Assembly: GCA_008729055.1 (NCBI GenBank) | Contig: SDUX01000183.1 | Coordinates: 1-44,243, forward strand | DNA: 44,243 nt | Direction: 5' to 3' | Source: Pyropia haitanensis | Lineage: Eukaryota > Rhodophyta > Bangiophyceae > Bangiales > Bangiaceae | In this document: positions 1 to 11,200 of the stretch, in pieces | Layout: each line of letters opens with the position of its first letter | How positions within the stretch are numbered: the first letter of the stretch is position 1 | Translations under genes and position numbers: made by a program | The notes under the pieces: model-generated | Database searches by the model: none | What the model saw: the letters and a program-made list of their open reading frames with translations, nothing else | Told to the model about the DNA's origin: nothing

Positions 1-44
1 AAGCCATACTGATGCACACCACAGAATAAATGAGACCGACCCGA

Positions 45-828
45 CGGCAGGCGGGGGGGACACCGCCGGCGGGGGGGCGGCGCCCGTTGGCGTTGCGACG
101 CCGCCCCCAACACCAAAGACAAAGCACACAGTCAAACCCGCCGGCGGGCGGGGGACACCGCCGGCGGGGGGGCGGCGCCCGTTGGCGTTGCGACACCGCC
201 CCCACCTGCAAAAAAAAACACAGAGCGACGCGACAGGACAGGAACAGTCAAACAGACCCGCCGACGGGCGGGGGGGCACCGCCGGCGGGGGGGGCGGCGC
301 CCGTTGGCGTTGCGACGCCGCCCCCAACACCACAGACAAAGCACACAGTCAAACCCGCCGGCGGGCGGGGGGACACCGCCGGCGGGGGGGGTGGCGCCCG
401 TTGGCGTTGCGACACCGCCCCCACCTGCAAAAAAAAACACAGAGCGACGCGACAGGACAGGAACAGTCAAACAGACCCGCCGACGGGCGGGGGGGCACCG
501 CCGGCGGGGGGGCGGCGCCCGTTGGCGTTGCGACGCCGCCCCCAACACCACAGACAAAGCACACAGTCAAACCCGCCGGCGGGCGGGGGGACACCGCCGG
601 CGGGGGGGGCGGCGCCCGTTGGCGTTGCGACACCGCCCCCACCTGCAAAAAAAAACACAGAGCGACGCGACAGGACAGGAACAGTCAAACAGACCCGCCG
701 ACGGGCGGGGGGGCACCGCCGGCGGGGGGGGCGGCGCCCGTTGGCGTTGCGACGCCGCCCCCAACACCACAGACAAAGCACACAGTCAAACCCGCCGGCG
801 GGCGGGGGGACACCGCCGGCGGGGGGGA
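45..828 (+). repeat. ~218-bp dimeric tandem array, copy 1
   Basis: About 3.6 units of a 218-219-bp period; the anchor CACCTGCAAA recurs at 203, 422 and 640. Each unit has two related halves that share a GGCGCCCGTTGGCGTTGCGAC core. One half continues into an A-rich stretch with AGAGCGACGCGACAGGACAG, the other into CAACACCA(C/A)AGACAAAGCACAC. Both halves carry the palindrome CCGCCGGCGG. Long frames are open here on both strands but vary with the G-run lengths, so I do not call a gene. Confidence 0.9.
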
Positions 829-2440
829 CGACGCCCAGCAGCAGGGAGGCACGGCCCCCAACCACAGGACTTACCCGCCCGTCTCAATCATCAGCTCCGC
901 CGCACTCCCGACGCGCGCCCGCGGCGGCATCCCCCACGACGCACCGCACAGCGCCACGTCGATGCCGGCGGTCACGGGCACGCCACGCACGCACCGACGG
1001 GCGACGCGACGCCGTGCGCGCGCGAGTGCACGTGACGCCTGCCAGCGGGAAGCGCCGCCACGTGCGGGTCTGCGGGCGACGTCGGCGGCCGCCGACACGC
1101 GAGACGCGCGGCGTGGTGGCCGGTGCCGGCGGCTGGGCGCGCGGCCGCACCCGCCGAGGGCGGGCGCCGGCACGGGCGCGGTGGGCGACGCGGGAGGATC
1201 GCGACCGCACGGGGGTTGCGGCGCGCACAGCGACGGGCCGCCCCGCCAACGGCGGCAGCGCGGCGTCGACGCGCCGCCCGCGCCCGCCCTGCCGCGGCGG
1301 ATCGCGCGCGCGCGGGCGGTGCGTCGGGGGCACCATCGGCCCGCCCGCCCGCGCGCGCGTCCCGTCACACCCGTGTCCCGCCAGACGCACCGTACCCCCG
1401 CCCCTCGCTCTCATCCTCGCGCCATCCCCGCCACCCCGCCTTTCGTTGTCCGTTACCACATACCAAAAACGGCGGCGGTATCGGCAGGAGGGCGGACGAC
1501 AAAAGGAAACGGTGCATAACGAAAACAGAGAAGAGGAGAAACGGGCGGTCAAACGCCACGTGCCTCGACTCGCGGGTGGGCGAGGTGGGGCGTGGCCGAC
1601 CGTGCGTGGTGGACACCGTCGGGAGGGCGGGCAGACGGGCAGACGGGCGGGAGGGGGGGCGGGCGGGAAAACAGACAGACCGGCAGGCGGGAGGGCGGGA
1701 GGGGGGGCGGGCGGGAAAACGGACGGACCGGCGGGCGGGTCGGCGGGCGGGTCGGCGGGCGGGCAAACAGGCGCGCTGGTGGGCGCGAGCGCGGGGTCGG
1801 GCGGGCGGGCGGCATGGGTGGTCCCGGCGTCGCGCGCGGGCGGGCAGTCAGGGCGGGGGCGGAGACGGCGGGCGGGGCCGCGTCGTGGTGCGCCGTGGCG
1901 ATCCGCCCGGTTGGGTTCTGTGGCCGCGCAGGTGATGCCGGCGGCGGCGCAGCGGCAGCGGTGCGGGTCGGGACGGCGTGGCGGGCCGCGTCGGGACGCG
2001 GTTGCGCTGCCGCGCTCGCCGCCGCCGCCGACCGCGTAACCGCGGCACCCGCTCCTACACCGTTGGCGGCCGACGGCCGCCACGGGCGGCGCGCTGCGGC
2101 TGGGGTGGCCGTCTGCGTGGGTGGGCAGCAGGTGCACGGCAGCGGCAGCTCCGCTCCTGCCGCCGCCCCCCTCCCCGCCCCCCCCGCCTGGGGCGCTGGG
2201 GGGGCGGGGGGGGGGCGCGCGCGCGACGAGCGGCGGCAGATGCACTCCGTCTGCGGCTGAGTGTACCTCTCTCCCGCTCGGCGATTCAAACGCGGCAGTA
2301 GATCTACCTGCCCCCGCCCCTCGGTGGCGGTTTGTGTCAGACCCGGTGCGCGCGGCGCAAGCGGCACGCAGACGGCCCATGCAGGCGGCTAAAGGGGCAC
2401 CGGGACGGCCATTGACAGCGGCGGGGAGTGCCGTTTAACC
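829..2440. other. GC-rich spacer without a recognisable gene, copy 1
   Basis: Very GC-rich, rich in CpG and CGCG runs, with overlapping frames open on both strands (for example 884-2380 minus). The translations are dominated by Arg, Ala, Pro and Gly, with no recognisable domain. It is repeated almost unchanged at 23899-25511. A G-run block lies at 1609-1775. Confidence 0.6.
1609..1775 (+). repeat. G-run block with short tandem repeats (possible G-quadruplex region), copy 1
   Basis: Dense runs of three or more G, built from GGGCGGGCAGACGGGC-like units. Two ~51-bp near-copies each end in CGGGCGGGAAAAC followed by GACAGACCGG or GACGGACCGG. The block ends in three GGGCGGGTCGGC-type units. The spacing of the G runs would allow intramolecular quadruplexes on the plus strand; this is inferred from sequence only. 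Confidence 0.6.
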
Positions 2441-2965
2441 CGAGCCGCTCCTGGTCCATGCCGGCCCGCGCGCGTGACCAGAGAGCGCAGTCCTAGAGAT
2501 ACGCGACTGATGTGCGCGGCCAAGGGTGTCGGATGAGAGCCAGTCACGAGACAAAGCACCGCAGCTCGCCGTGGAGTGAACCGCGCCCAGTTGGGACTCA
2601 GAATTGACTGAAATCACGATTAGCCAAACTGGTACCATTCGGCCCAAAAAGGTCACAACAAGTGGCATTTTCCACAAACTTTTGTGTCTCGTCCAATGAC
2701 ATCGCACACGCGCTGCTTCAGCGCGGCGCTTTGAATACAACAGAGACTGTCAGCAGCGCGGCTTCCAATGAAAATACGTTACACCTTTGCCACGTGATCC
2801 TACCACCAAAATCTGATGTCCATCTGGGCACACCAGTCCTGTGACCCACGTTTTTCTGCCCGCCCGCCCTCCGCCCAGTCTGACTGCCCAGACCCCGCCT
2901 ACATCCTCGCCTGCCAACCTCCCCGCCTGCCCACCTCCCTGGCTACCCACCTGCCTCGCAACAGC
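2441..2965. other. AT-balanced island, no gene recognised, copy 1
   Basis: Base composition drops to near balance between 2441 and about 2840, then becomes C-rich. A minus-strand frame of 101 codons (2435-2740) and a plus-strand frame of 60 codons (2662-2844) are open in both macro-copies, but neither resembles a known family. The copies differ by a tight cluster of substitutions near 2641-2652. This could be a decayed mobile element or a short exon; the sequence does not decide. Confidence 0.4.
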
Positions 2966-3802
2966 TCTTTGTTTGTTGGGGGGGAGGGTGCGGGAGGGCG
3001 AGAATGGCGGCTTGTGCGCATGGAAAGGAGTCGGGTCGGCGGTTGCGGGGGGCACCGTCTGCTGTTCTGTTTGGGGTGGTCGGCTCTGGTGTCGGTGGTG
3101 GTGACGGGTTTGCGTTATCTCGACGGCGGGTAGGGACCATTCTGTAGTGGCGGCAGCGTCGGTAGTTGGGGGGAGGCGGGGTTGGCGGTGCCGTTTTTGA
3201 TGGCGGGCTGTCGGGCAGTTTGCGGTGGTAAAGACGTCGTTTCGGCCAAAGCGACGGCATCCGCGACGCGTGGGTGCCCGCCATGTGCACGGCGGCGCGC
3301 GCGGCGGTGGCGGTGGCGGCGTCGGTGGTGGCGGCGGCGGCGATGGCGGCGGCGGCGATGGCGGCGGTGGCTTTTTGTGCTGCCTGCGGGACTGAGCCGC
3401 GGATCAGAAGTGCTGGAGGGGTCGGGCGGGGGCGAGCACCTTGGCCGCCGCCCTCTAATTGTCGGCATCTGGCGACGGCGGCCGCGGTGGCGGTGATGGC
3501 GCCGGTGGCGGTGGCGACGGGCGCGGGGACGGCGGCGACGGCGCCGTCACCGCGGCCACAGCGGCCGCCCTCCTCCCTCCGACGCCGTGCTGGGCGCGAC
3601 CGCCTCGCCGCGGCGCGGTCACCCGCCGCCGCGGCGGCCAGCGTGGCCGCCGGCCGATGCGCTTCGGCGGCCGTGCCAACAGACACCACCGCCACGCCCC
3701 GCGTCGCGGCCACCGCGGCCGTCGTGCCCCGCCGACCGTCCCTTCCCTCTCCCCGCTTTTGATCACATTCCCCAGCCTCGAGAGGCAGCCGCCAGCCGTC
3801 TC

Positions 3803-3807
3803 GTGTG
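3803..3807 (+). other. Empty site of the LTR retrotransposon (GTGTG target)
   Basis: Copy 1 reads CGTCTC-GTGTG-TGGACGAAAG without interruption. In copy 2 the same flanks surround a 3789-bp element, with GTGTG present on both sides (26874-26878 and 30668-30672). This is the pre-insertion state and proves a 5-bp target duplication. Confidence 0.95.
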
Positions 3808-4108
3808 TGGACGAAAGCGCCCCTTAAGAGGGCAGAATGAAAAGCAAACGGTTCGCGTCCCAATTGCGGACGCCCTCACGCGTGGACCGCGACACTGTCG
3901 GCTACCGTCCCGACTCGCCTCCTGCCGCCCGCTGTCTCCACGCGCCGTTCCAGGTTGTGACGTACGGCGCCACGACGCAATTGAAAAGGGCGGCGGGCCC
4001 CACGCCGGGATGTGTGCGTCGAGACAAAGTGGGCGCGGCGGTTTTGGTTTTTCTTTCTTTTTCTTGGTGAAGGGGAGGGAGGGGCACGGAGGACGACGTG
4101 CGCCACGC

Positions 4109-4111
4109 CCG
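4109..4111 (+). other. Empty site of the inverted-repeat element (CCG target)
   Basis: Copy 1 reads GCCACGC-CCG-CTGGGCCGGC without interruption. In copy 2 the left flank ends with CCG at 30974-30976 and the right flank restarts with CCG at 34591-34593, around 3614 bp of inserted DNA. One further C matches by chance at the left junction, so a 4-bp duplication is the alternative reading. Confidence 0.9.
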
Positions 4112-5799
4112 CTGGGCCGGCAGCGTGGCGCGCATCGCCAGGGGCGGGCCGCGTGCGGCTGTCGGCGGCCTGCTGGCGGCGAGGGCGGCCGCCGCACCGC
4201 CGCCGATGCGGGTGCGGTGAAAGGGGGGGGGGGGGGCGGCCACGCCCCAGGCGGACGCTCCAGACGGACCGATGCGGACCGCCTCCCACAGTCGCCCACC
4301 CTCCACCCTCGCCCCCCACCCCTCCGGACCCATTTTGAAACGACCTCCACACGCACACACGCCGCCACCCTCCGCGAGCACGGGCCGCGCCACTCACCAG
4401 ACGCCATCCTGCGCGCCCCCCCCCCCGCGTCAGCCGGCGGCCGCCACCCAGCAGCACGCCACGGCGCTTGCGCCACCCTACCCCCCCCCCCAAGGCCCCT
4501 GCCAACGCGGCACGCCCTCGCGCCAGCGCCGGCAGATCGAGCCGGCGTGCCGCGCCTGCCGGCGGCAGCGGCGCCAAACGCAGGACGCGCGCGCTGGTGT
4601 GCGTCGCCGCGCCGCGGCGCCCCGCCTCGCCACGCGCCGCCCCACTCCGTCCCTCGGCGCCCCGCTACCGCCGCATCACGCCCCGTCCCGCATTGCCCCG
4701 CTCTCCCGCCCGGCCCGCGGCGCGCCGCGCCTCCCGTTCCCATGCTCCACGATCGCTCGCCGCGAATCGCCTCCCGCGTCGGCCGCCGCCGCTCTTCTCC
4801 GCGCGCGGTGAGACTCGTCAACGGCTGCACCCCCCCTCCTCCCCGCCCCCCGCGCCCGCACGGCCCGCCCACGCGCGCACATCGCTTCCCGCCTTTGTGC
4901 GCGTCTTCCCTTCTCCCCTCCCGCCACCCCCGCCGCTGGCCGCCCCCTCCCGCTTCCCCCCCCCCGCCGCTCCGCGCCGCCCGCCCATTTTGCCTCCACC
5001 ACGGCTGCGGTGTGTGGGCCGCCCCCACGCGCGCGCACGCGCCGCGGCGGGCGCCAGTCGCCGCGGCGGATGGGCGGCGATGGCGCGCCGCCTCCGCTGC
5101 CCGTTGCCGCTGCCGTTGCCGCCGCCGCTGCCGTTGCGGCGGCTGCCGCCGTTACGGGAGCCACCGCCGGGTGGGGCGTGGCGGGCGGTACCGCCCGCAC
5201 GGCGGTCGTTGTCGCCAACGACGGCGCCAGTGAGTCGCGGGGGCGCTGCGGCCCGCGCTGTCGCGGCCATCGGTAGCGCCGGCGCGGTTTCGACGTGCCA
5301 CGCCCATCGCGGCAGCGGGCGGTGGGGCCTCCCGCTGTTCCCGCCGCGCGCACGCCACTCCCCACCTCTGCACCTACCGTCGCCCGCCCCTTCCCCCCCC
5401 CAACGCCCACTCCGATCCGGCATCCTCCCCGATCGCTGCCCCGCCCGTCTTTCCGCACGCCAACCCTGGCGCTGGTGCGGCGGGCGCGGAGAGCGGCAGC
5501 GGATGGGGGCGGGCATGGGATGGCGGCGCGCGGGGGTCACCCGCGACGTGCCCGCCGGTGCTGTTGCCGCCGCCATCACGCGCACCCCACTCTGACGCGG
5601 CGGCGACGATTCGACGGCGGCGGCCGGGTGCCACCCAGCGGCGGCACTCCCGGCCGAGCGCCCCTCTGCCCAAGACGGCGTCCATTGGCGGTGAGCTCTG
5701 TTTTTTTTTCCTTCCCTCTTTTGATTTTTTTTTTTGTTTCGGCCCGCCCGCTGTTTTTGGTTGTGCTTCTTGCGCGTCTGTCGTCCGATGGTGTCCAGC

Positions 5800-7035
5800 C
5801 TCTTTCACCCCCATCCCGGTCCGCGCCAGGCGGCCCTCCTGGAGGGCATGGATATCCCTGTTGCCGTCCCCCTCTTCCCGTACGTGGGGGGGGAGCGGGG
5901 ATGGCATGCGCGGACGGGGGTGGCGCGAGAGCGCCGCCTCCTCAATCACGCCCGCGCCGGGGAGGGGGGGCGTTGTGGCGCCTCTTCTTCCCGCGCGCGA
6001 CGCCACCGCCCGCTGCTGAAATACGCAGTGGGCGTGGGCGCCACCGCCCGCTGCTGAAATACGCAGTGGGGGGGGGCGCCACCACCCGCTGCTGAAATAC
6101 GCAGTGGGGGGGGGGCGGGAGCGCCCGCTGCTGAAATACGCAGTGGGGGGGGGCGGGGGTTTGGAGGGGCTGGTCATCGACGGATGACGACGACGGGGAG
6201 CCGCCGTGGCGGCGCCTGTGTGGTTGACCGAGAGTTCTTCTGTTGCCTGTGTGACCCACCCCCGACGGTCTGCCGTCCTTGCCTCACCTCAATCCGTAAC
6301 AGGTGGCTCCCGTCAGTGGTGGCGGAGTCATTCCTGTGGTCGCCCTGTTCTTCCCATGTGGTGGGGGGGGGCTTGGCTCATGCGGATGGCAGTGGCGTTT
6401 TGCGGCGCCTCCCCTGTATCGCGCCCGTGTCGTGAGGGGGGGGGATCGCTCCCGCGCTCCCCCCCGCTGACGCGCGGCGCCACTACCCGCTGCTATTACG
6501 CAGTGTTATGGGTGCGGGGCAGGGGGGACTGGCCGTCGGTGGATGGTGACGGCGCCGCGCGCGTCGCGGCGCCGGTCGCGCTGGTCGGTTGTCTCTTTGT
6601 CGGCTTGTTGAGTTTGCTTCTCGTTTCTCCCTCTCGCCTGACCTCCGTCGACCACCGGTCATCCCTTCCCCTTTCCGCTCCGCAACGGGAGGCTCCCCTG
6701 GTCGGGAGCATGGGCTCTCCTGTTACCGTGCCCCTCTTCCCATACTGGGGGGGGGGTTCGGCGGGTGCGGACGGCAGTGGCGTTCGAGCGCCGCCCTCGT
6801 ATCGCGCCCGCGTGCCGGAGGGGGGGGGGGGGGGCGCGCTCCCGCGCGCCCTCCCCTCCCCGCACGCGACGCCACTGCCCGCTGCTCTTACGCAGTGGCA
6901 TGGGGAGGGGGGTTTGGGGTGGCCAGTGGTCGGCGGACGCCGACGGCGCCGCGCGCGTGCCGCCTGCTTCCTGTTCCTGGCGCATGCGCGGGGGGCGGCG
7001 GGATTACGCAGTTTGACGGCCGGGTGAGGGAGGAG
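5800..7035 (+). repeat. Three degenerate ~390-bp tandem units, copy 1
   Basis: Three diverged units start near 5830, 6300 and 6685. Each begins with a GGAGGCTCCC-like stretch, then CCTGTTRCCGTSCCCCTCTTCCC, a G-run of 7-10, a GCGGACGGCAGTGGCG-like stretch, a second G-run and a CGCTGCT...TACGCAGTG motif. The first unit carries four tandem copies of that motif; units two and three carry one each (6488-6505, 6880-6897). No gene is recognised; the frames shift with G-run length. Confidence 0.75.
6011..6145 (+). repeat. Four tandem copies of a CGCTGCTGAAATACGCAGTG motif, copy 1
   Basis: The exact 20-mer occurs at 6011-6030, 6049-6068, 6087-6106 and 6126-6145, spaced 38-39 bp apart and separated by G-rich spacers. 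The spacers vary while the motif does not. The same motif with a shorter centre recurs singly downstream at 6488 and 6880. Confidence 0.9.
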
Positions 7036-7335
7036 GGGCGCGTCGTGCATTATCTTGGCGCGTACAGGTGCGGTGGAGCGACCTACTCTAGAGCCCTGAC
7101 CGTGCGACTGACTTTTTTTGTGTTTGTCGTCCTGGCCGCTTTTCTTCTATGGCTGTGATTGGTCTGCTACTGTTTTCTGTTTTCATCGCTGTCACTTCGA
7201 AACACCCTTCTTCGAGCTTTCCTGTCGTCGACACGTCCCTGGCTGCGGTGTTGGTGCCGCCTCTTGCGGCGGATGCCGCCGCGTGTCGCTGCGGCCTCGT
7301 TGTCGGAGATCGCGGCCGCGCGGGCGGGTGCCCCC
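7036..7335. other. Junction segment between the ~390-bp units and the minisatellite, copy 1
   Basis: About 300 bp of moderately GC-rich, T-rich sequence leading into the arrays. The minus-strand frames that traverse the downstream arrays end here (near 7167-7192). No domain, promoter or gene is recognised. It is conserved in copy 2 at 37520-37819. Confidence 0.4.
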
Positions 7336-8255
7336 CCCCCCGACATCGGCGAGCTGCTGCTGTTGGCGGCGGCGCCTGCCAACTGGCGGCGCCGCCCCCC
7401 CCCCCAGCCGACGGCGGCAAGTTGTCGCTGTTGGCTGCGGCGGCTGCCGGCGGGCGGCGGCGCCCCCCCCCCCGCCGACGGCGCCAAGATGTCCCTGTCG
7501 GCGGCGGCGCCTGCCAGCTGGCGGCGCCGCCCCTGCCCCACCGACGGCGGCGTGATGTTGCCGTTGGCGGCGGCGCCTGCCAGCTGGCGGCGGTGCTCCC
7601 CCCCCGCCGACGGCGGCATGTTGTCGCTGATGGCGGCGGCGCCTGCCAGCTGGCGGCGGTGCACCCCCCCCCCCGACGGCGGCGTGTTGCTGGTGTTGGC
7701 GGCGGCGGCTACCGGCTGGCGGCCGTGCTCCCCCCCCCGCCGACGGCGCCAAGATGTCGCTGTTGGCGGCGGCGCCTGCCAGCTGGCGGCGCCGCCCCTG
7801 CCCCACCGACGGCGACGTGATGTTGCCATTGGCGGCGGCGCCTGCCGGCTGGCGGCGCCGCCCCCCCACCCCATGACGGCGCCAAGATGTCCCTGTTGGC
7901 GGCGGCGCCTGCCAGCTGGCGGCGGTGCTCCCCCCCCCGCCGACGGCGGCATGTTTTCGCTGATGGCGGCGGCGCCTGCCAGCTGGCGGCGGTGCACCCC
8001 CCCCCCGACGGCGGCGTGTTGCTGGTGTTGGCGGCGGCGGCTACCGGCTGGCGGCCGTGCTCCCCCCCCCGCCAACGGCGCCAATATGTCCCTGTCGGCG
8101 GCGGCGCCTGCCAGCTGGCGGCGGTGCCCCCCCCTCCCCGACGGCGACGTGTTGCTGGTGTTGACGGCGGCGGCTGCCGGCTGGCGGCGGTGCGCCCCGC
8201 CCCCCGACGGCGGCATGTTGTCGCCGTCGGCGGCGGCCGCTGACTGGCGTCGCTG
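7336..8255 (+). repeat. 66-bp minisatellite array, copy 1
   Basis: The anchor CTGCCAGCTGGCGGCG, or its CTACCGGCTGG variant, recurs at 7511, 7577, 7643, 7709, 7776 and 7842, giving a 66-bp period with occasional single-base slips in the C-run. Units consist of CCGACGGCGGC, then (A/G)TG-rich sequence, GGCGGCGGCGCCTGCC and a run of 7-9 C. All frames are largely open, as expected for a period divisible by three. It grades into the 60-bp array at about 8256. Confidence 0.9.
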
Positions 8256-11200
8256 CACCACCCCGACGGCGGCAAGTTGTCGCCGTGGGTGGCGGTCGCT
8301 GGCTGGCACCACCGCCACCCCCCCGACGGCGGCAAGTTGTCGCCGTTGGCGGTGGTCGCCGGCTGGCACCACCGCAACCCCCCCGACGGCGGCAAGTTGT
8401 CGCCGTTGGCGGTCGTCGCCGGCCGGCACCACCGCCACCTCCCCGACGGCGGCAAGTTGTCGCCGTTGGCGGTGGTCGCCGGCTGGCGTCGCTGCCCCCC
8501 CCCCGACGGCGGCAAATTGTCGCCGTCGGCGGCTGCCGCTCGCTGGCGGCGCTGCTTCCCCCCCGACGGCGGCAAGTTGTCGCCGTGGGCGGTGGTCGCG
8601 GGCTGTCCGCGCCGCCTCTGCTGACGTTGGCGGCATGTTGCTGCTGCTGGCGTCGGCGGTTTTTTTTTTTTTTTTCCTGGTTTGGCGCATCCTGTTTGCG
8701 GGCGGCGCCCCTCGCCCCCCGACGGCGGCAAGTCGTTGCCGTTGGCGGTGGTCGCCGGCTGGCACCACCGCCACCCCCCCGACGGCGGCAAGTTGTCGCC
8801 GTGGGCGGTGACCGCCGGCCGGTACCACCGCCACCCCCCCGACGGCGGCAAGTTGTCGCCGTGGGCGGTGGCCGCCGGCCGGCACCACCGCCACCCCCCC
8901 GACGGCGGCAAGTTGTCGCCGTGGGCGGCTGCCGCTCGCTGGCGGCGCTGCTTCCCCCCCGACGGCGGCAAGTTGTCGTCGTGGGCGGCTGCCGCTCGCT
9001 GGCGGCGCTGCTTCCCCCCCGACGGCGGCAAGTTGTCGCCGTTGGCGGTGGTCGCCGGCTGGCGGCGCTGCCGCTCCCCCGACGGCGGCAACTTTTCGCC
9101 GTTGGCGGTGGCTGCCGGCCGGCACCACCGCCACCCCCCCGACGGCGGCAAGTTGTCGCCGTGGGCGGTGGTCGCCGGCCGGCACCACCGCCACTCCCCC
9201 GACGGCGGCAAGTTGTCGCCGTTGGCGGTGGTCGCCGGCTGGCGTCGCTGCCCCCCCCCGACGGCGGCAAGTTGTCGCCGTTGGCGGCATGTTGCTGCTG
9301 CTGGCGTCGGCGGTTTTTTTTTTTTTTTTCCTGGTTTGGCGCATCCTGTTTGCGGGCGGCGCCCCTCGCCCCCCGACGGCGGCAAGTCGTTGCCGTTGGC
9401 GGTGGTCGCCGGCTGGCACCACCGCCACCCTCCCGACGGCGGCAAGTCGTTGCCGTTGGCGGTGGTCGCCGGCTGGCACCACCGCCACCCCCCCGACGGC
9501 GGCAACTTTTCGCCGTTGGCGGTGGCCGCCGGCCGGCACCACCGCCACCCCCTCGACGACGGCAAGTTGTCGCCGTTGGCGGTGGCCGCCGGCCGGTACC
9601 TTCGCCACCCCCCCGACGGCGGCGAGTTGTCGCCGTTGGCGGTGGCCGCCGGCCGGCACCACCGCCACCCCCCCGACGGCGGCAAGTTGTCGCCGTGGGC
9701 GGTGGTCGCCGGCCGGCACCACCGCCACCCCCCCGACGGCGGCAAGTTGTCGCCGTGGGCGGCGGCCGCTGGCTGGCACCACCGCCCCTTCCCCGACGGC
9801 GGCAACTTTTCGGCGATGGCGGTGGTCGCCTGCTGGCACCACCGCCACCCCCCCGACGGCGGCAAGTTGTCGCCGTTGGCGGTGGTCGCCGGCTGGCACC
9901 ACCGCCACCCCCCCGACGGCGGCAATTTGTCGCCGTTGGCGGTGGTCGCCGGCCGGCACCACCGCCACTCCCCCGACGGCGGCAAGTTGTCGCCGTTGGC
10001 GGTCGTCGCCGGCCGGCACCACCGCCACCTCCCCGACGGCGGCAAGTTGTCGCCGTTGGCGGTGGTCGCCGGCTGGCGTCGCTGCCCCCCCCCCGACGGC
10101 GGCAAATTGTCGCCGTCGGCGGCTGCCGCTCGCTGGCGGCGCTGCTTCCCCCCCGACGGCGGCAAGTTGTCGCCGTGGGCGGTGGTCGCGGGCTGTCCGC
10201 GCCGCCTCTGCTGACGTTGGCGGCATGTTGCTGCTGCTGGCGTCGGCGGTTTTTTTTTTTTTTTTCCTGGTTTGGCGCATCCTGTTTGCGGGCGGCGCCC
10301 CTCGCCCCCCGACGGCGGCAAGTCGTTGCCGTTGGCGGTGGTCGCCGGCTGGCACCACCGCCACCCCCCCGACGGCGGCAAGTTGTCGCCGTGGGCGGTG
10401 ACCGCCGGCCGGTACCACCGCCACCCCCCCGACGGCGGCAAGTTGTCGCCGTGGGCGGTGGCCGCCGGCCGGCACCACCGCCACCCCCCCGACGGCGGCA
10501 AGTTGTCGCCGTGGGCGGCTGCCGCTCGCTGGCGGCGCTGCTTCCCCCCCGACGGCGGCAAGTTGTCGCCGTGGGCGGCTGCCGCTCGCTGGCGGCGCTG
10601 CTTCCCCCCCGACGGCGGCAAGTTGTCGCCGTTGGCGGTGGTCGCCGGCTGGCGGCGCTGCCGCTCCCCCGACGGCGGCAACTTTTCGCCGTTGGCGGTG
10701 GCTGCCGGCCGGCACCACCGCCACCCCCCCGACGGCGGCAAGTTGTCGCCGTTGGCGGTGGCCGCCGGCCGGTACCACCGCCACCCCCCGACGCGGCAAT
10801 TTGTCGCCGTTGGCGGTGGTCGCCGGCTGGCGTCGCTGCCCCCCCCCGACGGCGGCAAGTTGTCGCCGTTGTCGGCATGTTGCTGCTGCTGGCGTCGGCG
10901 GTTTTTTTTTTTTTTTCCTGGTTTGGCGCATCCTGTTGCGGCGGCGCCCTCGCCCCCCGACGGCGGCAAGTCGTTGCCGTTGGCGGTGGCCGCCGGCCGG
11001 CACCACCGCCACCCCCCCGACGGCGGCAAGTTGTCGCCGTTGGCGGTGGCCGCCGGCTGGCACCACCGCCCCTTCCCCGACGGCGGCAAGTTGTCGCCGT
11101 TGGCGGTGGTCGCCGGCCGGCACCACCGCCACCCCCCGACGGCGGCAAGTTGTCGCCGTTGGCGGTGGCCGCCGGCTGGCACCACTGCCACCCCCCGACG

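Larger units (their letters stand above)
2966..5799. other. GC-rich spacer containing both empty insertion sites, copy 1
   Basis: GGC/GCC-rich sequence with GCGGTGG and GCGGCGG runs (about 3290-3370), a G-run of about 14 at 4217-4230, and T-rich tracts at 4050-4070 and 5700-5735. Long overlapping frames on both strands read as Arg/Ala/Pro-rich with no domain. It holds the uninterrupted versions of the two element insertion sites found in copy 2. Confidence 0.6.

Noticed and set aside
884..2380. 498-codon minus-strand frame (also 23955-25451)
   Set aside because: Arg/Pro/Ala/Gly-rich in every frame, several overlapping long frames on both strands, and no domain. GC-rich DNA has few stop codons, and identity between copies only reflects recent duplication.
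2796..2815. Possible relic of an LTR end (13-bp match GTGATCCTACCAC to the LTR terminus)
   Set aside because: The match is short and unsupported by the rest of the LTR in the upstream sequence; chance similarity is likely.
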